A stretch of DNA of 20,345 nucleotides from JBBTIS01 sp038059855 (GTDB taxonomy: Bacteria > Elusimicrobiota > Elusimicrobia > JACQPE01): the NCBI GenBank assembly GCA_964357255.1, contig CAYHKQ010000049.1:1-20345 (forward strand), written 5' to 3'. The notes under the pieces are model-generated. The model was not told the origin of the DNA and searched no databases. It saw nothing but the letters and a program-made list of their open reading frames with translations. The position numbers and the translations under genes are program-made. Positions 15,837 through 20,345 of this stretch are shown piece after piece (the first letter of the stretch is position 1; every line of letters begins with the position of its first letter).

Positions 15837-15961
15837 CAATGCCGGTCACTTAAGCCATATTTTTCGTCACACCGGCGAAAGCCGGTGTCCAGATTCCGAC
15901 GGAGAATGGATTCCGGCTTCCGCCGGAATGACGCGATCTCTATTTTAAGTGACCGGCATTG
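15837..15961. mobile_element. 125-bp IS4-type miniature inverted-repeat element (MITE)
   Basis: The ends 15837-15853 and 15945-15961 are perfect 17-bp inverted repeats beginning CAATGCCGGTCACTTAA. The left 20 bases match the left end of the IS4-family element at 19733 at 19 of 20 positions. They also resemble the E. coli IS4 terminus as I recall it (AATGCCG-TCA-TTAAG). The flanks 15827-15836 (GGCCTGGGCC) and 15962-15971 (GGCCTAAGCC) match at 8 of 10 and fit the 10-13 bp target duplications of IS4 relatives. There is no ORF. The interior is a copy of the 67-bp double palindrome. The right flank copy contains the stop codon of the diguanylate cyclase gene. Confidence 0.8.
15866..15932. repeat. 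67-bp double-palindrome repeat, copy 2, inside the IS4-type element
   Basis: Arms 15866-15892 and 15906-15932 with a 13-bp centre reproduce the 27-13-27 layout of 2744-2810. The left arm begins GTCACACCGGCGAAAGCCGG and differs from copy 1 by paired changes (AC/GT for AT/AT in the stem) that keep the hairpin paired. Here it occupies nearly the whole interior of the miniature element. Confidence 0.85.
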
Positions 15962-15964
15962 GGC

Positions 15965-17296
15965 CTAAGCCCACTCGATTGTGTTGCGGCCCGCGTTTTT
16001 GGCTTTGTACAGGGCGCGGTCGGCGCGTTCGATGAGTCCCTGGCCGGTCTGGGCGTGCAGGGGGTAGCAGGCGCCTCCAATGGAGACGGTGAGCTTGCCG
16101 AGCGGTTGTTTGTCGGCGCCGGGGAATGGGGCGCTCTCAATGGCCTCGCGCAATCTGCGTCCGGCGACGAGCGCGGGTTCCTGGGCCGTGTCGGGCAGGA
16201 GGATCGCGAATTCCTCGCCTCCATAGCGGGCCAAGGTATCCTCGGCGCGCAGGGTTTCCCGAAGCGTCTGGGCCACGGTCCTTAAGACGACATTGCCCAT
16301 TTCATGGCCGTGGGTGTCGTTGTAATTTTTGAAGTGGTCAATGTCCACGATGAGAATGGAGAGCGGGCGAGAATAACGCCGTCCGCGTTCGATTTCCCGG
16401 CGGAACACTTCTTGGAAATAGCGGAAGTTGTAGACGCCGGTTAACGCGTCCGTGATGGTTTCTTGCAGGAGTTGCTCCTGCTTTTGCTTGAGTTGTCGCG
16501 TCATGGCGTTGAAGTCCTGGGTCAAAACGCCGATCTCATCTCCGGAGATGACCGGCATTTCGAAATTCAAGTTGCCGGCCATGATTTTATTGACCCCGTT
16601 CAGGAGGGCTCCTAAAGGGCGCAGAATGGAAAGAGCGAGCGCTACGGTGGCGAGCCCGGCCATGGCGAAGGTGGCGAGCATGGCCCATCGGGTTGCCCGG
16701 CGTCCCTGAGAGAGCAGATTGTCCACGCTCGAGCGCGCCTCCTCAAGCTGGACTTTATTGATATCCAGGAGTTTTTCGCAAATGCTGTAAATGCGCGTCA
16801 ATCTCGAGCGGCCGGAGGATGAAAGCAGGGACAGCGATTGTTTGTTTTTGGGGAACTGCTTGCTCCAGACCGCGACGAATTCAATGGGCGCGCCCTCCGG
16901 GAATTTGCTGCCTTGGTAGAAGCTGACCATTTTTTCGAAGTCCGCAAAATAAAGCTGGGTTTCTTTTTCCAGGTCATCGAGCAGGCTCTTGAGCGTTGCG
17001 CTCGCCGATCCCGATCGAACGTCCTGGATGCGCTCACGAATGACGCGTTTTGTCCTGTCCCCGTCATGGAGCAGGCTTTCATCGCCGGTTAAAAGCAATC
17101 TTAGCATGGTGTCGTCATAAAAGACGAAGGCGTGCTTGAGATCGGCCGCGGAATTCATGGCTTGGACGTTGAGGTTGAGCACCCCGGAAAATACCGCGCC
17201 CAAGCGCCTGCGGTGCTGATCGGACCACCACCCAAAAGCGCTCACAGCGGCAATCGTGAGACCGGCGGCCAACAGCAACTTGATTTTGATTCCCAT
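15965..17296 (-). CDS. Membrane diguanylate cyclase with HAMP and GGDEF domains
   Basis: This 443-residue protein has TM1 (about 5-23), a periplasmic helical sensor of about 175 residues, TM2 (about 203-223), HAMP (about 224-275) and a GGDEF domain beginning TDALTGVYNFRYF. The active site is intact as GGEEF at 359-363, with Asp318/Asp320 (VDIDHFK) for metal. The I-site RxxD is present as RAED at 350-353, five residues before GGEEF, so product inhibition by c-di-GMP is expected. It makes c-di-GMP at the inner membrane in response to an unknown periplasmic signal. Its TAG stop (15967-15965) lies in the flanking direct repeat of the IS4-type element, so the insertion landed at the very end of the gene. 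Confidence 0.92.
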   Translation of the reverse strand: MGIKIKLLLAAGLTIAAVSAFGWWSDQHRRRLGAVFSGVLNLNVQAMNSAADLKHAFVFYDDTMLRLLLTGDESLLHDGDRTKRVIRERIQDVRSGSASATLKSLLDDLEKETQLYFADFEKMVSFYQGSKFPEGAPIEFVAVWSKQFPKNKQSLSLLSSSGRSRLTRIYSICEKLLDINKVQLEEARSSVDNLLSQGRRATRWAMLATFAMAGLATVALALSILRPLGALLNGVNKIMAGNLNFEMPVISGDEIGVLTQDFNAMTRQLKQKQEQLLQETITDALTGVYNFRYFQEVFRREIERGRRYSRPLSILIVDIDHFKNYNDTHGHEMGNVVLRTVAQTLRETLRAEDTLARYGGEEFAILLPDTAQEPALVAGRRLREAIESAPFPGADKQPLGKLTVSIGGACYPLHAQTGQGLIERADRALYKAKNAGRNTIEWA

Positions 17297-17362
17297 GGAT
17301 TTATATGAACGCAGTTTAGCCTATTGGGAAAGCGGGGGTTTTCATAAATTCAAAACATTGCA

Positions 17363-17391
17363 GGGACTTTAGTCCCAATTGGACCTAGGTC
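17363..17391. promoter_or_regulatory. Two adjacent palindromes between the diguanylate cyclase and a small ORF
   Basis: GGGACT-TT-AGTCCC at 17363-17376 is a perfect 6-bp stem. After 5 bases it is followed by the perfect 10-bp palindrome GACCTAGGTC at 17382-17391. The bases joining them form a third, imperfect palindrome centred on CAATTG. The pair lies 67-95 bases before the cyclase ATG on one strand and 82-110 before the small ORF on the other. A dimeric operator serving the divergent genes is the simplest reading. Confidence 0.45.
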
Positions 17392-17458
17392 TAAAAACGG
17401 GTTTTTTTTGCCCTAAAGGCCCAAGGCAATCAACCGGATATTCGCTAAATTATTCTTA

Positions 17459-17466
17459 AGAGGTGA
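17459..17466 (+). promoter_or_regulatory. Shine-Dalgarno of the small ORF
   Basis: AGAGGTGA lies before two in-frame ATGs, 17467 and 17473. The spacing from GAGG (3 versus 9 bases) favours 17473. Confidence 0.5.
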
Positions 17467-17472
17467 ATGATT

Positions 17473-17670
17473 ATGAAAACAGGATTTCAAACGAACGGCG
17501 TAAAAACCAGGGGACTTAAAAAACCGTTCCGTATCCCGACGGACATTCTTTGCAACGACACCGATGCTTTGACTTGGCATAAAAGCCATCGCAAAGCTAT
17601 TGAAATTCAGCCCGTTGTCAACGGAAATAACGTGGTTTTTGTCTGGAAAACAACGTTCAAACAAGCCTAA
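17473..17670 (+). CDS. Small hypothetical protein, 65 residues
   Basis: I do not recognise this protein. It is short, basic and soluble, with no TM segment or signal. It reads LKKPFRIPTDILCND, then a WHKSHRKAIEI segment and a C-terminal beta-like VVNGNNVVFVWKTTF. Support for coding comes from a good SD (AGAGGTGA) and from its placement 62 bases before greA on the same strand. It has a single Cys and a Trp/His-rich middle. The alternative start at 17467 adds two residues. It might be part of the regulatory region with the diverging diguanylate cyclase. No function is proposed. Confidence 0.55.
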   Translation: MKTGFQTNGVKTRGLKKPFRIPTDILCNDTDALTWHKSHRKAIEIQPVVNGNNVVFVWKTTFKQA

Positions 17671-17724
17671 AACGGAAAGAATTCCGGGGACACCTAACTT
17701 AATTTATAAAATGATGGGGGGTGC

Positions 17725-17728
17725 AGGA
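17725..17728 (+). promoter_or_regulatory. Shine-Dalgarno that selects the greA start
   Basis: AGGA is 4 bases before ATG 17733. The alternative GTG at 17721 would add four residues not seen in the family's usual N-terminus. Confidence 0.5.
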
Positions 17729-17732
17729 ATTT

Positions 17733-18206
17733 ATGACTGAAAAAGTTTATTTGAGCCGGGCTGGTTTTGAAAAACTCAAGACTGATTTGGACATTCTTAG
17801 AAAGGAAAAGGCGGGCCTTTCGATTGAAATTGGCGAGGCCGCTTCTCAAGGCGATTTGCGGGAAAACGCGGGCTATACCGCGGCCATGGAGCGTCAGCAG
17901 GAGGTTTTAAACCGTATCATTGATCTCGAGAGAAAGCTCGGTTCGGCGCAATTGATTGAAGAGATCAATATTCCTCAGGGTGAAATCCGCATCGGCGTGA
18001 AGGTGACCTTAGAGGAAACGCCCGGCGGGGATGAATCGCAATGGGCCCTGGTGGGCTCGGAAGAGGCGGATATTAATGAGGGAAAAATTTCCGTCCACGC
18101 CCCGTTGTCTCAGGGTCTTTTGGGTCATAAGGAAGGAGAGATCGTAACCGTTCATCTTCCACGTGGACCCATCACTTATAAGATTCTTAAAGTCGCCAGA
18201 CTTTAA
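17733..18206 (+). CDS. greA: Transcription elongation factor GreA
   Basis: At 157 residues the protein has the standard GreA length. Residues 1-75 form the antiparallel coiled coil, and the tip carries the acidic pair Asp41 and Glu44 in GDLRENAGYTAA. These residues coordinate the metal that triggers RNA cleavage in backtracked RNA polymerase. Residues 80-157 are the FKBP-like domain with LVGSEEAD, SPL-type (HAPLSQGLLGHKEGE) and LPRGPITYKILKV. It acts in the RNA polymerase secondary channel. ATG 17733 with AGGA just upstream gives the canonical N-terminus MTEKVYLS. An AT-rich TATAAA at 17705-17710 may be its -10. GreA paralogues such as Rnk or GreB are less likely given the length and the ENA motif. 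Confidence 0.93.
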   Translation: MTEKVYLSRAGFEKLKTDLDILRKEKAGLSIEIGEAASQGDLRENAGYTAAMERQQEVLNRIIDLERKLGSAQLIEEINIPQGEIRIGVKVTLEETPGGDESQWALVGSEEADINEGKISVHAPLSQGLLGHKEGEIVTVHLPRGPITYKILKVARL

Positions 18207-18484
18207 TTCTACAGCGCCACACAGTCGTTTTGACGATGGTCGCATGGGCAAGCCCCTTTTCAAGACGCAGATATCTAATGAAATCCTCCAAGAAATTATG
18301 AGCCGCCGGGGGAATCATTTTTTGATTACGTTTCCCGCCGCTTCGGAGCGTAGACTTGCAGCCCCGCCTCTTTAGGTTTTTGACCAGGTAACTCCAATGG
18401 CATTGAAGGACGTTTGCCTTCCCGCGGCGCGCAAGTCAAGCTTAAAATTTTACAGGACAATAAATATTTCGTTTAATTTGCGCT
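18207..18484. other. Intergenic stretch with only a promoter recognised
   Basis: These 278 bases between greA and the small HTH gene hold no gene I can support. A 70-codon reading frame starting inside greA runs to 18375 but lacks its own SD. The only clear element is the promoter at 18449-18477. The composition changes to AT-rich near its end, which fits the border of an acquired segment. Confidence 0.4.
18449..18477 (+). promoter_or_regulatory. Sigma70-type promoter of the leaderless HTH gene
   Basis: TTTACA (18449-18454) and TTTAAT (18472-18477) each match consensus at 5 of 6 and are separated by exactly 17 bases. The A of the ATG at 18485 is the eighth base after the -10, so transcription is expected to begin on the start codon. 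Confidence 0.7.
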
Positions 18485-18673
18485 ATGAAACCCGAGGATT
18501 TGTTGACCGTTACAAGTGCTTGCCAGGTTCTGGGAATTACCCGCCCTACCCTTTATGATTGGATCAAGAGGGATAAAATCAAACCGTGGGGGAAATTGGG
18601 CGGCCATTCAGCTTGGTTTTTCCTAAAAATCGAAGTGGCGAAAGCCCAAGGCAAGAGATATAAAAGGAATTAA
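18485..18673 (+). CDS. Small excisionase/MerR-type helix-turn-helix protein
   Basis: This 62-residue protein is almost all one HTH_17-like domain: LLTVTSACQVLGITRPTLYDWIKRDKIKPWGKLGGHSAWFF, followed by a basic tail (KRYKRN). The helix-turn-helix and the GGHSAWFF wing correspond to the GGHRR wing of the HTH-receiver protein at 7694. Such small proteins act as excisionases or local repressors. It has no SD and is probably translated from a leaderless message. It lies 14 bases before the COG2865 pseudogene, a common partnership of a small DNA-binding protein with an accessory gene. What it regulates is unknown. Confidence 0.7.
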   Translation: MKPEDLLTVTSACQVLGITRPTLYDWIKRDKIKPWGKLGGHSAWFFLKIEVAKAQGKRYKRN

Positions 18674-18687
18674 CTCGGGCCTATGGC

Positions 18688-19729
18688 ATGAAATATAGGG
18701 AATCTGAAACGCTCGAACTAAAAAAGTCCACAGCCGAATTGAAGGAGGCCGTCGTATCCGTGGTTTCCATTCTCAATAAGCGCCGGAAAGGCCAGCTTTA
18801 TTTTGGCATCAAAAACGACGGCTGTGAACGAGACAGCCGTGCGTAATTTCGTAAAGAAAGGGAACTCCGCGGGAAGAATAAATTACAAATTTACCAATGC
18901 GAGGAATGCGCTCAATAAGCTTAATCTTTTGAAAAATGGCCGGATACTGAAGGCCGCTGAGGTGCTATTTTGCAACGACAACCCGATGGAGGTGCAGGCC
19001 GCGGTGTTCGCGGGCGCCGACAAGCTCACTTTTCTTGACATCAACCAGTTCAAAGGGAATCTTTTTAGTCTGCTGGAGAAGTCAGAAACCTACATTAAGG
19101 AACACATGGATTGGAGGGTGGAGTTCGGCGCTTTAGAGCGCAAGGAAATACCGGAAATACCCGTTAAAGCGCTGCGGGAAGCGCTGGTCAATTCCCTGTG
19201 CCATCGAGACTATAGGATACCCAAGGGAAACGAGGTTGCCATCTTTAAGGATCGTGTGGAGATATACAATCCCGGCGGCTTTCCAGAGGGCTACAAACCC
19301 GAGGATTTCATCAAGGGCGAGGAGAGGTCTATGTCGCCCAACCCATTGGTGGCCGGCACGCTGTTTAAGTCCAAGGACATCGAGAAGTGGGGCTCCGGCC
19401 TTAAGCGGATCGCCAAGGAGTGCGCCGAGAACGACGTCAAGGTGGAATTCAAAATCTTAAAAAGCGGCTTTTTGGTGATTTTTTACCGCAGGCCAGCAAA
19501 AGATGTGCCCCCTAGCGCTAGGGAGAAAACTAGGGAGAAAACTAGGGAGAAAATTCTCGTTTTGATTAAGCAACACCCCAAAATAACGACTAGCGAGTTG
19601 GCCGAACAGACGGGGCTATCCATTAAGGGGATCGACTGGAACATCAAAACACTCAAAAAGCAAGGATTTCTAAGGCGCGTCGGGCCAGACAAAGGCGGCC
19701 ACTGGGAAGTGTTGATAAGATTAGGTTAA
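18688..19729 (+). pseudogene. AlbA/Schlafen-type ATP-binding regulator (COG2865), internally deleted and frameshifted
   Basis: The N-terminal AlbA_2 segment starts at ATG 18688 (MKYRESETLELKKS, then KRRKGQLYFGIKNDG) and runs into a stop at about 18844. In the +1-shifted frame homology resumes near 18824 with VNETAVRNFVKKGN and continues to 19729. This second part has LREALVNSLCHRDYRIPKG, FKDRVEIYNPGGFPEG, KWGSGLKRI and a C-terminal winged helix (TSELAEQTGLSIKGIDWNIKTL). Intact relatives have roughly 100 more residues between these blocks, so a deletion with frame change is inferred. The 3' fragment (from ATG 18803) could still be made. The family is found in accessory and defence-rich regions, mostly with unknown role. 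An IS4-type element begins 3 bases after its stop. Confidence 0.75.
19518..19553. repeat. Three tandem copies of a 12-bp unit in the COG2865 gene
   Basis: CTAGGGAGAAAA is repeated perfectly three times and encodes a KTRE/REKT run in the linker between the ATPase-like part and the winged helix. Twelve bases keep the frame, so copy-number change would alter linker length without breaking the protein. Confidence 0.8.
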
Positions 19730-19732
19730 TCT

Positions 19733-20345
19733 CAATGCCGCTCACTTAAGCCCCACCCCGCCTTTTTTCTCATAAGCCAAGAAGAAAAAAGAGAAAGAGG
19801 CTCCTGTCCGTTTTCTCCTCGGCTGCTTCATTTTTAGGACAATATCGTTCTTCTTTTTTCTCTTTCTGACATTCTAAACCGGGAGGAGAATCTTATGAAG
19901 CTGACAAGCTCTTTGGTGTCGTTAGGAGACGGCACGCTTCCTGCCTCGTTCGAGGGGTTGAAATCTCATGTGGATATGGAATGGGTCAAATCGGCCCTGG
20001 CCAACACGGGGATCGCTGCCATTAGGAAGCGCAAGTTGCCCGTAGAACAGGTGCTATGGCTGGTGATCGGCATGGCCTTGTACCGGGATCGTCCAATCAG
20101 CGAGGTTGTTGACCGGCTAGACTTGGTGCTCCCTGATGAATATGGGAAAAAACAAGGAATTGCCGATAGCGGCATCAGCAACGCCAGAAATCGCGTCGGA
20201 GCCGGACCCTTGGAGGAGCTGTTTCATGTGACGGCGCGGCAGTGGGCGCTTAAATCCGCCGAGCGCCACTTGTGGCGGGGCTTGAAGGTTCTGGGAGCCG
20301 ACGGCACTACTCTGCGGGTTCCCGACACTCGGGAGAACAGGGAAT
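19733..20345 (+). mobile_element. IS4-family insertion sequence, left end, truncated by the window
   Basis: The left terminal inverted repeat begins at 19733 with CAATGCCGCTCACTTAAGCC, close to the terminus of IS4 as I recall it. The transposase gene starts 162 bases inside. The right end and target duplication lie outside the window. It inserted 3 bases after the stop of the COG2865 pseudogene. The lead region contains purine and pyrimidine tracts (19779-19799 and 19850-19868) of unclear role. Confidence 0.75.
19895..20345 (+). CDS. IS4-family transposase, 3'-partial
   Basis: The first 150 residues are present and the frame is open to the window edge. Residues about 15-110 match the IS4 transposase N-terminal domain (WVKSALANTGIAAIRKRKLP, LVIGMALYRDRPI, and ISNARNRVGAGPLEELF). 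The first catalytic Asp of the DDE triad is Asp136 in LGADGTTLRVPDT. The enzyme cuts and pastes the element through its terminal repeats. ATG 19895 has a strong SD, GGGAGGAG at 19881-19888. The remaining DDE residues and the YREK-type motif are outside the window. Confidence 0.88.
   Translation, partial: MKLTSSLVSLGDGTLPASFEGLKSHVDMEWVKSALANTGIAAIRKRKLPVEQVLWLVIGMALYRDRPISEVVDRLDLVLPDEYGKKQGIADSGISNARNRVGAGPLEELFHVTARQWALKSAERHLWRGLKVLGADGTTLRVPDTRENRE

Noticed and set aside
17300..17305. TATAAA as a -10 for leaderless transcription of the diguanylate cyclase
   Set aside because: It ends only 3 bases before the ATG, so the start site would fall inside the coding sequence, and no -35 is evident.
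18163..18375. 70-codon frame running from the greA end into the intergenic region
   Set aside because: Its start lies inside greA, it has no SD, and the translated sequence resembles nothing I recognise.
19518..19553. Short tandem repeats as a CRISPR array
   Set aside because: Units are 12 bp, directly adjacent without spacers and in frame in a coding region. No cas gene is present.
19779..19868. Purine and pyrimidine tracts that look like an inverted repeat in the IS leader
   Set aside because: The two 17-base tracts are complements read in the same direction, not reverse complements. Only about 10 bases could pair, so a designed hairpin is not supported.

Overview
The window is a chromosomal segment of a Gram-negative, respiring bacterium with roughly balanced base composition. 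It has an outer-membrane beta-barrel protein, periplasmic c-type cytochromes with a Rieske/cytochrome b complex, a hybrid histidine kinase and a diguanylate cyclase. The mix of a PorV-like barrel with a TPR tail, an excisionase-type HTH fused to a receiver, and a deltaproteobacterial-style bc complex recalls Elusimicrobiota or Deltaproteobacteria-like lineages. No marker gene settles this, so the assignment is tentative.

Layout. (1) 1-2673, plus strand: the end of a PorV/PorQ-like barrel protein with a TPR tail, overlapping a signal-peptide/TPR/TM/coiled-coil/HEAT protein. (2) 2744-2810: a 67-bp double-palindrome intergenic repeat. (3) 2874-7654, plus strand: a tightly packed four-gene unit of a ThDP-dependent acetolactate-synthase-like enzyme, a family 5 solute-binding protein, a short-chain dehydrogenase and a SAM methyltransferase. 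Its three junctions overlap by 14, 4 and 4 bases. (4) 7694-12115, plus strand: a signalling block of HTH-receiver protein, hybrid kinase, receiver-winged-helix regulator and a two-receiver protein with a degenerate phosphorylation site. (5) 12151-15750, minus strand: a bc-type quinol oxidoreductase operon of Rieske protein, fused b6/subunit IV cytochrome b and pentaheme cytochrome c, with a good sigma70 promoter directly on the Rieske start codon. (6) 15837-15961: a 125-bp non-autonomous IS4-type element that carries a second copy of the 67-bp repeat. (7) 15965-17296, minus strand: a membrane diguanylate cyclase. Paired palindromes separate it from a small plus-strand ORF, which is followed by greA. 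(8) 18485-20345, plus strand: an accessory zone with a leaderless HTH protein, an AlbA/Schlafen-type (COG2865) pseudogene with an internal deletion, and the left end of an IS4-family insertion sequence running off the window.

How the parts relate. The bc operon would feed electrons from menaquinol or another quinol to a periplasmic pentaheme carrier. The kinase/receiver block and the diguanylate cyclase form a sensory region between the metabolic operon and the respiratory operon. No sequence evidence shows which genes they control. The most informative structural result is that the 125-bp element at 15837-15961 shares 19 of 20 terminal bases with the IS4-type element at 19733. It has 17-bp perfect inverted ends and is flanked by an imperfect 10-bp direct repeat, so it reads as a miniature element mobilised by that IS family. 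I saw no convincing new defence or mobile system beyond this. The best candidate for an undescribed pathway is the four-gene ThDP/SBP/SDR/methyltransferase unit.
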